Below are positions 1 through 15,000 of a stretch of DNA of 64,000 nt, in pieces (within the stretch, counting starts at the first letter, position 1; each line of letters begins with the position of its first letter). The position numbers and the translations under genes were made by a program. The DNA comes from Synchiropus splendidus (lineage: Eukaryota; Chordata; Actinopteri; Syngnathiformes; Callionymidae). The stretch covers positions 18,760,501 through 18,824,500 of the forward strand of contig NC_071335.1 in assembly GCF_027744825.2 (NCBI RefSeq), in the 5' to 3' direction. The notes under the pieces are model-generated. The model was not told the DNA's origin. It saw only the letters and a list, made by a program, of their open reading frames with translations, and searched no databases.

Positions 1-248
1 ACGTTTTATATACCTCTTCAAGGTGAAAACCCTAGAAAAACCTTACTGAATGCAGCAATTATTCTGTCATAAGGACACCTGAAAAACATTTCATTTGATG
101 TGAGACATCGTAGGTGAATCTCTAGAGACTGTGCTATGTCCTTGAAGTATTTACATACTGTAGCGGGACTCTGAGAGAGAGTGCACTGCAACACCTGAGA
201 AAGGCTGCTCATCTAGCTCTCTGAAATCAATAATTACTTCTTATCATT

Positions 249-641
249 CCGAATGTCACGCTTGGACTGGCGGGTGTTGCTAGGCGTCAGCTGCGCTAAC
301 AGCCTGCTGCTGAGGAACCAGCGGTCTCACTTTCATGAGCTGGAAAACTCTCCGAGCTCCGTCAAGTGCTGGTGCTTTAAGTAGCCTGTTTAATTTGAAG
401 GCGCTTCCCTGCGCAGCTTTTTCCCATGCATGTGCTGCAGGATGCAAACTTAACATGACATGAAAGAAGCTCCACAGCAGACATGGCGATGCTTTGTGAG
501 CAGCAACCAGTGGGGCTTCATCGGAGCGCCGGCTGTCACACGTAATGAATGACTGGCAATGACCGGCAGCGATCGGCATTCACCGATCGCACTGAAATCG
601 GCCGCTCATGATCGGTGACCGATCGATCGGAGCATCCTTAG
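249..641. mobile_element. hAT-like DNA transposon remnant
   Basis: The stretch ends in nested CGATCGATCGG repeats and GGAGCATCCTTAG, the inverse of the common fish hAT terminus that begins TAGGGATGCTCCGATCGATCGG-like. The left end is not clear. An open frame on the minus strand inside it (280-579) matches nothing I know. The first 240 bases of the window show no recognised feature. Confidence 0.45.
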
Positions 642-856
642 TTTTGGACATGGTCTTTGAATGAATGCACGAATAATTGAAGGGAAAAATAATAATAAAA
701 ATTCCCTCCTGGTGTTTTGTATTTTTGTTCTATTTGCATTTGAACACTGTTGTTATTATTTACGTTTTTTTTTTTCAAATTTGTTTATGACTGCAACCCT
801 TTTGTGTGGTGTCTAGGCTGCATCATTCTCCTGAATATGTCCTTTGTCTTGTTCAG

Positions 857-3053
857 GCCTGGATTTCTTTGGAAAGTCGCTTGAGTTGTACCACAGCGAG
901 CACAAACTGGCCTTGGCCATACGTAAGACCCGTCATCTCGGCTTGCTGCTTGTCGACAAGAAACAACTGAGACGAAAGCTTGTAACTTCGCCCCTGCGCT
1001 GCTTGGATGTCAGTACAAATCAGCACTCAATTAAACCCCTGCTTTTCTTTTCTTACTCCCTCAGATGACACACAAGTTCAGCACTTATAGTGTGGTTTTG
1101 TTCACTTATAAATATCAAAAATGGTGAGATGGAATAATTGCTCTGCTGTCATTTGGGTTTCAGGTCGTTAATGAGATGCTCACTCAGCTGGCTAAAAGGA
1201 AGCTGGACGCTGTTATAGCCGAAGCTTGCGAGGCCCAGTTTAACCTCGAGCACACTCCCAATACCACAACAGAGCTTGCCAACTACTTGATGCTCCTGGA
1301 TCAAATTCAAGACCGGGTGAGGGTTAAGCTTTTCAGCCTAAAGCTCTTCTGAAAGGGGTCTGGCAGTACGAGACCATCTGTTCCTCATGTGTTTGGTCGA
1401 TTTTCAGAAAGTTTGCTGTGGAGGCAGAGGTAGTTGGATTGCCATGATTGAAGTGTTTGTGGAGACTTCATGAATGTAGCGTAATCCTTCCAACAAAAAG
1501 TTGGAATTTCTCTGGCTTCCACTCTTGTCCAAGCAATTTTTCACAAGCAGGATTATCGAGACATGAATTCAAATGTGTCAAAGGTCTTTATCACGTTGAT
1601 TTCATAAAAAAAAAAGACACTCAAAGAACCAGATCAAGTATATAATAGATAGTGGTGAGGGGCTTATGATGCTTCATGAAACAGTGTCCTCATTTTCAGA
1701 TCCCTCTTTGAGCAACTATATCAATGAAACATGACATGTTTACGCTGAAAGCACCAACGACTGAGCTCTGGAAATGACACTGTATCATGAAGCTTCATCA
1801 GGCCATTCACTACTTTGGTGGGTGCCTTGTTCTTTGTCTTACGGCTTTCATGCAGTTCATCCTCCTCCACCTTCAGTGATCTTTCGACAGAATGAAGACT
1901 TATGTCCACAACTAATGTCATGCTGCTATCTCAGGAGGCTTGCTAGCTTGTTGCAGGCTTCATCTGGTTTCCAGACTTTCTGGTGTAGGTCTGCAAAGGC
2001 CAATCACAAGCCTGTCTTAGACTCCTTTGGGGGAAGGAATGTTTAAAAGTAGCCACTGAAAATGACGTCAAATCGACTTACTGATGCTCTCCTATATTCC
2101 CTCTCCAGATTCCATTCCTTGAGGAGGAGGAGGAGACTGTTCATCAGATGTACAATCTCATTAAGCAGTATTCGGTCCCTGCTCCACCCGAGGACCTTGT
2201 TCTTTTTGAGACGATGCAGAGCACCATTAACTCTTTAAATTCCATTGTTAACAAGGCTGCATCAAAGAGGGACGCTAACTTGGAAATTCTCTGTAGCTCC
2301 CTGCAGAATGACATCATAGAACTGAACTGCAAGGTCGGGAAAGTGAAGCATAAGTCAAAGGTATGTCAGCTACTTGAAAGCTATTTGTGTCTTCTGCTGG
2401 CTACTTTGCTATGATGTATTTTATTAAAATCCATATGCAGCATGCTTCTCATTTTATGATTCTACGTATTGATTGAGCTGTTCATGAACCACCCCTCTGT
2501 TTTTCTACCAGGATCGAAGAATCCTTGACATCAATTCAAATGTTGCAGAAGTTCACACACTGCTGGATGACATCCAGGTTTCTGTAGATGAGCTGCAGGC
2601 GCAAGCTTCTGCCTTCAAGTCGTACCAGAAAAAATTCAAGGTGATGACTTAATATCTGTCTGCATGTGTATACAAGCAAACATCAGGTAGTTTTTTTAAA
2701 AAAAACATCCTTTCAGGTGGAGGTGACCAGGTTTGACGCTCTGGATGAGTTAACGTCAGAGTTCCGACTGATGCAGCTCCTCTGGAAATCTCTCGAGGAA
2801 TGGGACATTTTGCAGGCTGAATGGACTGAGGTGCGCTACTGTAGATGGATTATTTCCAGTATTGTGTCCTCTGATATGACTTCATGTATCTTAATCCATT
2901 GTTTCTTAGTCTAAACTGGAGGACTTAGACTTGGAACAGCTGACCTCACAGGTCAACAAATATACCAAGTATTTGGTCCAGCTGGAGAAGGGTCTTCCTC
3001 GCAACAATGTGGTACCAATTTTGAAGGAGAAAGTGGACGCTATGAAGCAGAGG
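857..3053 (+). CDS. dnah6: dnah6 exons 1-6: end of the tail (stem)
   Basis: Exons 857-1008, 1164-1316, 2109-2360, 2512-2640, 2717-2830 and 2910-3053, about 314 residues. This is the C-terminal part of the N-terminal tail, which binds other dynein subunits and anchors the arm to the A-tubule. Recognisable stretches are [20 protein letters not shown] and PLRCLD in exon 1. Exons 3-6 are rich in charged helical sequence ([26 protein letters not shown]). Exon numbering starts at the first exon seen; the true gene has more exons before it. Exon 1 ends at a GTCAGT donor, and reading past it quickly meets intron sequence. Confidence 0.92.
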
Positions 3054-6000
3054 GTTTGTAGTTGACCATAGCTTAAGAATTTCTCAACTGTATTCTTCTA
3101 ATATTTTACTCTTTCATATCTCAGTTGCCGTTGATCATTGATTTACGGAACCCCTGCATGAAACAAGATCATTGGCTGGCATTGGAAACTGTTGTTGGGA
3201 AACCCCTGGACAAGGATCATGCATCCCTGGCAGCGCTGGAGGAAATTAATGTCTTTGCTTATGGGCAAGAGATCCAGAAGGTATGATTGAAGCTGTTACA
3301 ATTATTGAGCTTTCCTACAGTTGTTCGTTCCTTCATTCACATAGCAGGAACGAGGATCGAAGTGTCGTAGATCCTGGAGCATTTTTACCTCCTCGTTCGG
3401 AGCAGTACCTTAGAAACTATTCCCCTTTGCAATGGATAAATGAACCCTGTGGACTTTGGTTCGCCATCATGGTTTTATATGTATTTTTACTGTAATTACA
3501 TTTTTCATTTTCCCTGAACTTCTATTGCTTTCCTCTTCGGGTTGGCAAATAAATTACATTTTCTCAATGTCAGCCTTTGATCAAATTTTCCAACTCTTGG
3601 AAACAATGAGCGTTAGTTATGTATAGTAATTACACAGCATTTATGTACACAGTTTCAACAACTTTCTTCTCGGCTGTTGCGTATGTCAGGCGTTTGCCTC
3701 AAGCACTTAAGTGCAACAAAACAAGCTATTTGAGTTTTCACATTTATAGAAAACACTGCCAGGCGGAATAAATGCAGCACAATTCAGAGCAAAATATGCA
3801 GCTGACAGAGATTTCATCTGTGAAATGAGTGTTTGGGATGCTAATTGGTCAGCCAGTTGTCTCAGGGAGATTAAATGGAACATAAAAAAACTTGCTTGTG
3901 AAACCAATTTTATTCTCTCTTAAGCTCTGTTGATTATAGGAATTTTGAATATGAGAGATTGTTTGCAAAGTTTTTTTGTCAAAAGAGATTGAAGGAGCAA
4001 AACCCTTTCGTCATTTAAACAATTCAATAAACCTTCCCGAAGCTGTGCGCTGCATCATTCGATTTTGGGTCAATATAAAGAGCTAACAGATACACTTGAC
4101 ATTTCAGGTGTCGGGACAAGCTTCAGGGGAGGCATCGGTGGAGGGGATTATTGCAAAGGTAAGGTTGACAAAATAGTGGTCATTTATTCTCGAGTCACGT
4201 GTGTATCATTCTGGATGTTTGGAAGTTTTACAGATGATTTCATAAGTTGCCTCATGGACACAATAACATGAAAATAAATGGTGACATTTTCTGAAGCCTC
4301 ATAAATGCATCTAGTAGAAGTCCCCAATTGAAGACAATTTAAGCTGGGAATGAGGAGTTTCCTTCATCTGTCACATTCACTATGTTCTGGTGATGGACTC
4401 AAGTCATTTTTAGAAGCTCTGTTTTACACTGTATTTGTTCTAGTTCAGATAAAACACACTTAGTTCTCATCACCAGGCCACAGTTTTAATTATCAATGTT
4501 CACTTCTAGGTCTCGCCTGTAACATCAGTTTGTTACCATAACAGAGAGCAGAAAATCATCCGCACTGCAGCTCACTATGCCTGGCTTTGATTTGTGAAAG
4601 ATGAAAACAGTTTTTTGTCTGCTTTATTCTTGGATTCAGGCACTCACTGTGGTTACACACTGTAAGATACCATACCAATGTCTTTTACAAAGATCCATGC
4701 AAGAAATGTGAAATGTTATCACGGAAAGATCATCTTGAAATGGTAGTTGTCATCAAACCTGTCACAGAATGCTCCTACTACAACAACACATGATAAACAG
4801 CATTTCACTGCGCCTGTTCTCTTCCTCCTTCTTTTTAGCCTTTTCTGAATGAAAACATCCTGTTTCAGTTTGCAGTTCTTCAATGTAAAAGCTTCCTTCC
4901 ATTACACATGTGACATATTTCTGCGCAATGTGATCACTCGTATTAGGTTGAGGACATTTGGAAGACAACTGAATTTACAGTCCTCTGTCATGGCGACTCC
5001 AAGGAAGTCTTCATTTTGGGAGGCACAGATGAGATTCAGGTAAGGCTGACTCGCTCTTCCTGTGTGAACCAGTTCTTTGAAAACTGTGTGTGTTCTGCCA
5101 CAAAGGTGCTGTTGGATGACAGCATCATCAACGTAGCCACGGTGGCTTCGTCCCGCTATGTCGATCCTATCAAGCCCAAGGTTGACAAACTCACCAAACA
5201 GTTGACACGTTTCAATAAAACACTGGTACGTTTTTAGACTGAATTTGTGACTGAATTTGAAGCTGTTTAAAATATGTGCAATGCCGCTCTCTAGTGGTTG
5301 TAATGAAGAAGCCCAGGTACTTCTGAATGGGTGCTTGTAAATTGTTTAAACAATCTGCTATTATCAAAGAGCTCTTTCTCACTCAACTACTCTTTAAATG
5401 TCCCACCAGGATGAATGGCTCACATGCCAGAGAAATTGGCTCTACCTAGAAAGCATCTTTGTTGCACCAGACATCAAGAGGCAGCTTCCCGAGGAGTCCA
5501 AGAAGTTTGTGAAAGTGGACAAGTCCTGGAGAGAGATCATGTACAAAGTGAATAAGATGCCAAACGCTCTGAGAGCCGCCACGCAGCCCGGTTGGTTTTT
5601 TGTTTTAAATAAGCAAAGCGATTTTCTTGTGGTTCAGACACAGAGTTGACAGTCTAGCAGTCTGGGGGGTCTGGCAGTGTGTACTTCCAGTCCTGCCCTC
5701 ATGTCTCACGTCACATCTTTGATTTCACACAGATCTCTTGGAGACTTTTCAGAGAAACAATGAGCTTTTGGATGAGATACATAAGTGTCTGGAAGACTAT
5801 CTGGAGTCCAAGAGAGTGATATTCCCTCGGTTTGTTGTGGATTCTTCTCGCTATTAAAATACCAGATTTCACCACTATATTTAAATTTCTAATTTGGTCT
5901 GCATCTTGCACTGCCTGATTTTTCATTTTTGTTTGTTTCTTTTTCTACCCTTGCCAGATTCTATTTCTTGTCCAATGATGAGCTCATTAATATTTTGGCA

Positions 6001-9000
6001 CAAACAAGGAACCCCCAGGCAGTTCAACCACACCTGAGGAAATGTTTTGATGCGATTACACACCTTGAGTTTGCTTTACTCACCGAACAACCAGCCGCAG
6101 CAGGAGGGACTATCCTGGAAGGTGTAGAACCAAGCGGAGAAAAAGTTTACAGCAAAAACATCCTCAGTATGGTCTCCCCAGAGGGAGAAAAGGTCAGTGT
6201 GAAGCCTTTCAATCCTGTTTTATCTTGTGTCTGGTCTCACGTTGAGAGTTTTGAGACACTGTGAAGCAACTTTTTTTTTCTTCATTTTGTGGCATTAGTC
6301 CTGATTTCAAGGCTATCTAGGATGTGGAAATAGACAATGTCGAAACGAAAAAAAACAACCTCCTTGCTCTTTTCTTTCAGGTTGCTTTGACGAAAGGTTT
6401 GAAAGCACAAGGCAATGTAGAAGACTGGCTTTGCAAAGTGGAGGAGGCGATGTTTGTGTCACTTCGACGCCTGAGCAAGGCAGCTATCACTGATTATGAA
6501 CTGAGGAGTAGGGAAGAGTGGGTCATTGCTGGCCACGCATCTCAGGTACAGATACACTACACCAGGGTTCTTAACCTTTTTGAACACGGGGAGCACCGTT
6601 CCCAGAACATTTTATTTGTGATCAATAACCATGTGATCATCCCAAAGATATTAGTCATTGAAAAGTCCAACTAGCAGCAGAACCAGGTGCGAGTCATATA
6701 TCTGTAGAAAAAAAATACGTCTAATCCAAACTGTTCAAAAAACAATTGGAAAAACTGAATAAAACTCTGAATAAAACAAATATATAAAATAAAGATAAAA
6801 TATTTTATTTAAACTCCAACGAAGTTATAAGTAAAGTGTATCACCATAAAATTCACAACTGCTTCAACAGGGGCTTTCATGAAGTGTTTTTACTGTTTGG
6901 GGGCAGTAGTTTGGTGACGCACTACATATGTGGTTGGGCCCCGGCCCCATGGCTAAGAGGCACTGTATTACATATCATTTGTATCCATCTAACTAAGGGG
7001 AAGTTGTTGCTCGGTTACTACAGAGTTTCATCAACGTTACTCAGGTAGACTATGTGTGCTGTTTGAGCAAGTCCCTAGCACTACTGGCACCTGCTGTCCC
7101 ATTGAGGCCATTGCTATTAATGATGTTTCAAACACTTATTGGGTGTCCAGTTATATTGACCAAATAAATGTTGAGGAGGGTGGATTAATGTCGAGAGTCG
7201 AATGAGGGCAGAGGGAAATAAAATCTTAATTGTCAAAGTAAGACATGAAATAATCTCTTTATGCCGAAACCATTATCATAAAAGGCTAAAGTCTTTTCTT
7301 GTTATCAACGCTTCACTCCTCTCAGATCTGCAGTCACAACTTTACACGTTGCTTCGTCTTTTCTTGTGGTTAATACAGTAATGATTTGTGTCCACCAGGT
7401 GGTGCTGACGATCTCACAGATGATGTGGTGCAAGGACCTGGATGGCTGTCTGGAGGGAGACCACGATCATTTTGCTGCTTTGCAGGAATTTGAACACACA
7501 AATATTGATGTACATTCTTTGCTTTCATTACTATTTAAAAAAAACCCTCCCCTTTGTTGTGGTCTGTCTAATAATCCTGTGTCTTGCAGAGGCTTAATGC
7601 ACTGGCTGCTCTGGTCCGAGGGAAGCTGCCTTCTTTACACCGAAATATTGTGACTGCCCTTATTACTATTGATGTCCATGCCAGGGACATTGTTACTGAT
7701 CTTGTCCGGCAGAAGGTACGGCGCATGAAACAACATCACTTTTGCCATATTGAACCAAACATTTGCCGCCAAAAGGCATCCGTTTGAGCCATCCTGGACA
7801 AACTGCAGTGCAGTGTGTGATCTTTTTTATCAGACAACCATTTAAAGTTGAAGCATTGTGGGCTTGTCTCTTGGGGCAGACCGGCTGTGCCGGCTTTTCC
7901 TCCCTGCTTCTGTTTGCCAACGGCCCTCATGATGTTTGGAGCTCTTGCGTCCTTGACCCTATCATAAGGGACCTACCACTGGAGTCAAAGAAAACTCCTT
8001 TGTTGGCAAAAGTTCAGACGACTCGTTGTACACTAAATATTTTAAAAAGGAGAGGACACTCGAGTTTTCCAAAAAATGTATTGGCTTACTACTGGAACAT
8101 TATTGACCGTTTTATTTAATTTACTTTTTGACTCCTTTATTTTTACCCACGTTGCTGTTTTAGCCGAGCAGGTGTGACTGAATGTTTATTTTTCAATTCA
8201 AATTACTCTTTCGTTTTAGGTGGACACCAGGACCAACTTCGAATGGCAGCGGCAGCTTCGGTACTATTGGGACATTGATATTGACAACTGCGTGGCCAAG
8301 ATGGCGCTCTCTACTTATATTTATGGCTACGAATACCTTGGGGCCTGTCCCAGACTGGTGATCACACCACTCACGGTAACAGTAACATTCACACACATTC
8401 ACACATGAAAGCCACACACAACACCATAAATTGATGACCAGTATTCACGTTATTGCAGCTACACAAAGGTGGAATTCAAGGTTGACATTTGATTTGTATC
8501 ATTTCGCCACACAATAACTCAGGTCTGCTTCTTCGTATTTGTAGGATCGTTGCTACTTGTGTCTAATGGGAGCACTCCAGTTAGACCTGGGGGGAGCTCC
8601 AGCGGGGCCAGCGGGGACTGGCAAAACTGAGACCACCAAAGACTTGGCTAAAGCTTTGGCTATCCAGTGTGTTGTTTTCAACTGCTCTGACGGTCTGGAC
8701 TACAAGGTGAATTCATGCATCATATATATATATATCCTTTATATACCTTTTATTGTTTGTTATTTTCCAGTTCTTCAGCTCTAGTTTTAAGTGTCTGCCC
8801 CACATCCAAAAAACTGTGGTGAATATGTCTGGCCACAAGATGGCAGTGTTGCTGAAGGGCTCAAAGCGTCTTACTGGGAGTTCAGATTCTGGCGCTCCCC
8901 TTGTGTTTTTATTGTCATTCAGTTCATTTTATTGATCAGCTCTGTATCCATAAGAGAATTATTACAGGGGCAGTCACTTGCTAGTCAGTGTGGTGAGTTG

Positions 9001-12000
9001 ATTAAATGGCAATTCAGGAGATTCCATTCTCTAAAACTATGTCTGTAACTTATGGCCTCAGGTTACGCACTTTAATCTATTTTTTTTATTCCACATGTCC
9101 TCTCCAGATGATGGGACGCTTCTTCAGTGGCCTGGCTCAGTCCGGAGCGTGGTGCTGTTTTGACGAGTTCAACCGGATCGATATTGAAGTGCTGTCAGTC
9201 ATTGCCCAGCAGCTGATAACCATACGAAACGCCAAGGCCGCAAAGGTGATAAACAGCGCTTAAAAGAATGGGTTTTAACATTATCCTGGCTACACTGTTT
9301 GTGTGTTTATGTTATGCAGCTGACCAGGTTTCGCTTTGAGGGCAGAGATATCAAGTTAGTGATGACATGTGCTGCATTCATTACCATGAACCCGGGCTAC
9401 GCTGGAAGAACTGAACTGCCAGACAACCTTAAAGCTCTCTTTAGACCCATAGCTATGATGGTTCCCAACTATGCTCTCATCGCTGAGGTAAAGTTGTATC
9501 ACACACGTGTTGTCAACAGTAATCTCGGTTGCTTGTGCGCACGTCTATCATCGTTGTGGCTTCTTTTCCCCAGGTGATTTTGTACTCGGAGGGATTTGAG
9601 TCCAGCAAAATTCTAGCGAGGAAGATGACCCAGATGTACAAGCTTTGCTCCGAGCAGCTGTCCCAGCAGGACCACTACGACTTTGGCATGAGAGCTGTCA
9701 AATCTGTTCTGGTCATGGCAGGGTCAGAATAATAATGCTTTTATTATTCGCTTACTCATTCACATTCCAAGGACCAACAGATTCAAGGCAACACTACACG
9801 TATTGATAGTATAAGAAAAGGAGTTCTAATATTTATGTATTTTTAAAACATGACAGAAAAAGAGATTTATTCTTGCTTCACTGGCTTAAAGGCTAATGTG
9901 TGTTTGTGTAACCTGTTCTGGGGGTTGCTGTTTCCCAAACCTGCTTAAATGTCTTCTGTCTGTGTTCTCCATCACCTGTGGTTACTTTTTCAGTGTTCCC
10001 TAAGAAAACAAAGTTATCAACGTGTGATGCATCGTTTGACTCGGCTTTAATATCACTCCCCTGCTACTTTCACAGACAGTCATTATCTCCCACTTAAGTG
10101 GCGAATGTTCTTTTTTCCTATGTAATGTGAAGTAACACCGCCGTGCCAAAAGACATTTTTCTTGCCAAGTTGCTCATTTGGTTAATTTTGTTATCCTGAT
10201 GATTTTCCCACAGCACTCTGTCTTTATTTGTACTGCCGTAACTCGAAATTCATTTGAATGAGGTTGCTTACTTGGAATTAATGCAATGCGATGTCTTCAT
10301 AGGTCCCTGAAGAGAGATAACCCACACCTCAGTGAGGATGTGGTCCTCATCAGAGCACTGAGGGATTCTAACCTGCCAAAGTTCCTCACGGATGATGCAG
10401 TGCTTTTCGGGTGAGAGGAAAATAAATATAACCAGAGATGTTTTCTTTTTTTTTTATACATTTGTGAATTCCAGGAAACAATATTGTGTCTATAACATAC
10501 AAGTACTACAGCAAGACTATAGCTACTATTATTTCTAAGGCCACATTAGTCATGGGTAGATGGTGAACGGCTTAAAAATGATGGTTTAATTGAATTAGTT
10601 AGTCATAAACAAGTCCATATCTTTTGCAGCAGACAGTGCCATCTAGTGGCCTCTGAAAATCAGGACACTGTTTCATGAAACAGCAACCTCATGAAACCTC
10701 ATCTATCCATCACCAGTTGCAGTAACTACTTCTACCCTTACCAACTCCACATTTTTTTCCTAAATAAAAACTGCTTCAAATACATCACAAATCCCAATCT
10801 CAGACAAATGCTACCTGTAATACTACCTCTTGTAAAAACTACAAATCCTACTATGACAACTACTTCAATTGATGCTTGTGCTACAATTTGTACGAACACA
10901 AAAGGTGCCTCCAGTGTATCCATTGATTTATGACCAAAGAAGCTACAACACCTTGCACCGATTCTGCTACAAAAGTTATATACAACTGGGTTCCAGCCCT
11001 GTAACAGCTGCAATTACTGCTTATTATACTGCTACTACTACAGGTATAACCGTACCTCTGCAGCTACCATAAAATCATCACTACTGGCAATGACATGTAA
11101 CTTCACAGCTACTACTAGTCTCAATGCTACAAAACAACATTGATGCTGGGACAAACCATTACCTGTTTTTCTCATGTCCGTGATCCCTGTATACTATTTG
11201 AAATAGTTAGATATACCATTCGATTAGTTGGCCTTTATTAGTCCCACTATCACTATGACATCCAGTACATGCTTCCGCTGCCATGCAAATTTGAAGGAAT
11301 TGAGTTGAAATTTCAGGTGGGCTTTTTCCTGACAAACAGCATTTATTGTGGTTTTCTTTCTGCCAGTGGCATTTTGTCTGACCTCTTCCCCGGTGTGGTC
11401 ATTCCCGAGCATGACTACGGCATCCTGCACTCCACCATTCAAGACTCGCTTGTGAAGAAAAACCTGCAACCCCTGGACAGCATGATCAATAAGGTACACA
11501 GTTGGATGAAACGGAATGAAATCTAAATTCTTTTTTCTGCTTTAGCAACAATACATGTATTCTTCCTCTAATTCTTTCGGTCTCAATCAATAAACAACAA
11601 AAATAATAAAATAAAATAGTAACAGTAATAATAATAATAATAATGGAGATAAAGAAAACCATTCAAGAGTGGTATGTGGAGGTTTCATTTATGGTTGGGG
11701 ATATCTGACTGTCACCAATTACATTTGACCTGCCGTCTGCAAAAGTATTCGAAGATTAGAGATGTTACAGACCAGACACCCAGACTATTGTGTTTTTCAC
11801 TTGACTGTAAACAGTGCACATGGAGTCTATTTGGTATAAGCATCCTGCTGGAATTCCTTTGCAGGTGATCCAACTCTACGAGACGATGATTGTCCGCCAT
11901 GGTGTCATGTTGGTGGGGCCCACCGGTGGAGGTAAAACCACATGCTACAAGATACTGGCAGACACATTGGATACTCTTCATGGTGCAGGACTCAGTGAGA

Positions 12001-15000
12001 GCAACCCCTTCTATCAACCCGTCAGGATGTATATTCTCAATCCTAAATCCGTCACCATGGGGGAGCTCTATGGAGAGGTGCAACCCAAATGACACTGGTT
12101 TTGTTCCTCCGCCGCTGTTCTTAACACGTCTTGATATGTTGTGGTAGATTAACAAGTTAACGCTTGAGTGGGTCGATGGACTCATGGCGCTGAGCGTGCG
12201 ATACGCAGTGAATGACACGAGTGATGACCATAAATGGGTGATATGCGACGGACCAGTCGACGCTCTGTGGATTGAGAACATGAACACTGTGCTGGATGAC
12301 AACAAGATGCTGTGTCTGGCCAACAGTGAACGGATCAAGCTTACCCCATCCATACATATGGTGTTTGAGGTCAGTCAGATGTTATTGTTTGTCCTACTTG
12401 ATTAAGTGATAACAAATATTTGTTGTTCAGGTCCAGGATTTGGCTGTTGCCTCTCCGGCCACTGTCAGTCGCTGTGGGATGGTCTTCATTGACCCTGATG
12501 AGCTGAGGTGGATGCCGTACGTTCAAACATGGATCACAGGTCTTGGCTCCAAGGTGATTCTAATATTCGTCTGATTTATTAATGTCTATTTTTGCTATAA
12601 ATGTTCATTCCATTGTTTAAGGATTATAAAGATTAGCCCTTTATATAGGTGTAATATAATGAGGCTGTCATTGAAATCTCTCTGAGGGAGGCTTTATCTT
12701 GTCTTGGAGGCAGGTTAAAGAGAGACAATACTGTATGTATAAATATATTTTCGCTCTCAAAATACAGTGTAGTAAGGTAGTATTGTGTTGTAGGTAGCAG
12801 TGTAGTAAGATCAGTTACATTAAAATAGACAAATAAGTAAGGAACAAGCCTATTGAGGTGGCTCTGGCACCCTCCGGTCCCCCTCAGTCTGTGGGACAGT
12901 GGAAAATAAATTTGACTCTACAGTTCTTGTCCCATTGTTGTGTCACTCGGACATGCACACAATGAACTCAGTTGCTACTGCTGAACAATGCTCAATCAAT
13001 CAATGTGAAATTGGTCATCTATGGTTAGACCTCTTATTCGACTAAACATATATCAAATGATTATATGAATCTAAGTCTGAGTATGTGTCACATGTAAAGC
13101 TTCCAGAATCAGTCCGGACTTTCTTGTTGGAGTTGTTCGAGCAGTATGTGGACAGTGGTCTTCAATACGTGTGGAAAAATTGCACACAAGCCATTCGTCA
13201 GGTGGACATCAGTAAAGTCCACACTCTATGTTCCCTGCTGGAAGCTCTGCTGCTGGGGAAAAAAGGACCAGATCTCAAAATGGTATGTGAAGCTATCAAT
13301 GAAAACATGCTTTTGAAACAGCTTAAATGTTTCAGTTCATTTTACATTCTGGTGTTGGTTGCAGGATGCTGAGAAGCTGAACTCACTTCTCACTCAAACG
13401 TTCGTGTTTTCCTATCTGTGGGCCGTGGGAGGGAATCTCAACAGCGCTCACTGGCCAGATTTTGACAGCTTTGTCAAAAAGCAATTTAGTGACAGGGAGG
13501 AAATTCAGGTGACCCCTCAAGTTTGTTTTTGTGTATCGCATATTGCTATGCTTTTATCTGCAGTGTGTTTAATTTCTCATCCAACAACTGGAAACAGGGC
13601 ATGTTTTTCACTACCTGTCAATAGGACATGAATTTGCTTGTGTAAATAAACCCAGTTCAGTCACATATATGTAATGAATTACAAAAAGGCATGCTTGCCT
13701 CACTAAACGTAATATTTTCGCAGAAAAAAACAGTTAATTGGACCCATGTTATGAGCTTATATTTCATTAAATATGTTTATTGCAGGTCCTAAACAACACC
13801 CCGTTGTGGAACGTGTACATGAACTATGCTCAAGGTTGCCTTGAGTCGTGGGAGAAGATAATCCCTCAATTTAGGTATGACCCGGAACAACCGTTCTTCG
13901 AAATGCTGGTTCCCACCATGGACACCGTCTGCTACGGCTACCTGATGGAAAAACTGCTGTCAGTGCGACGATCTGTTCTTTTCACTGGCGCCACTGGCGT
14001 GGGAAAGGTAGAGATGCAACTGCATGTAATGGAGCACCATGCAAAGTGTCTACAAAATTCCTTTATCATTGCTGAGTTTTACTCTCTATATACTCCCTTG
14101 TGTTTGATGCTTACAGTCTGTTGTAGCGCGGGGGCTTCTCAACAGCATCCAGGAAAACGCAGGCTATGTTCCAGTCTACATCAACTTCTCAGCTCAAACA
14201 TCATCAGCTCGTACTCAAGAAATCATCGAATCTAAACTGGAGAAAAAGAGAAAGAACCTTCTCGGTAGAGTCCAAACAATACGTTCCTCCTGAAGTCTCA
14301 CGATTTTTGTGATTCTAATCCGATATCTTTTCCCCTGCTTAGGTGCTCCTGGCAAGAAGAAGGTGGTAGTTTTCGTGGATGATCTGAATATGCCCAAACT
14401 GGACAGCTATGGTTCACAGCCCCCCATCGAACTGCTGCGGCAGTTCCAGGACTTTTCAGGCTTCTATGACAGACAGAAGTTTTTTTGGAAGGGAATAAAG
14501 GTAAACTAATCTTTCCACTAATGTTGATGTTGAAGTCATGCTATCCAGATTGTTTTCCCCTAAATAACCTGCTCAATGTGTCAAAGATAATTTAAACACG
14601 TGTGTAATTCATCAGAAAAAAGGCTATGAAGGAAATATGACCATCTGTTTCAGTCATGTGTTCCCTGATTGTGTATGTTAATATAGTGATATCATATAAA
14701 CAACTTTCCTTTCTAGATTAATCTCACATGTTTGACATTTTCCTCAGTTTGATGCATGTTTTTTTTCCTCCAGGATATGACAATTGCTGCTGCCTGTGCA
14801 CCGCCAGGTGGAGGACGCAATCCTGTGACTCCGAGATTCATCCGTCACTTCACCATGCTGTGTCTGCCCACACCGTCGGAGCAGAGTCTCAAGCACATCT
14901 TCAAAGTGAGGGAACGCAAAAGGCGAAGGCGAATATTTAACACACGCAGGAGTGCACAGATTTGCTCATCTTTTTGAAAACTATTTTTGACGCGCTCCTT

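Noticed and set aside
280..579. Minus-strand open frame near the window start
   Set aside because: It lies in a hAT-like remnant, shows no known protein signature, and could not be joined to dnah6.
11712..12353. 213-codon minus-strand open frame
   Set aside because: It is the antisense shadow of dnah6 exons 24-25, which encode the AAA2 P-loop on the + strand.
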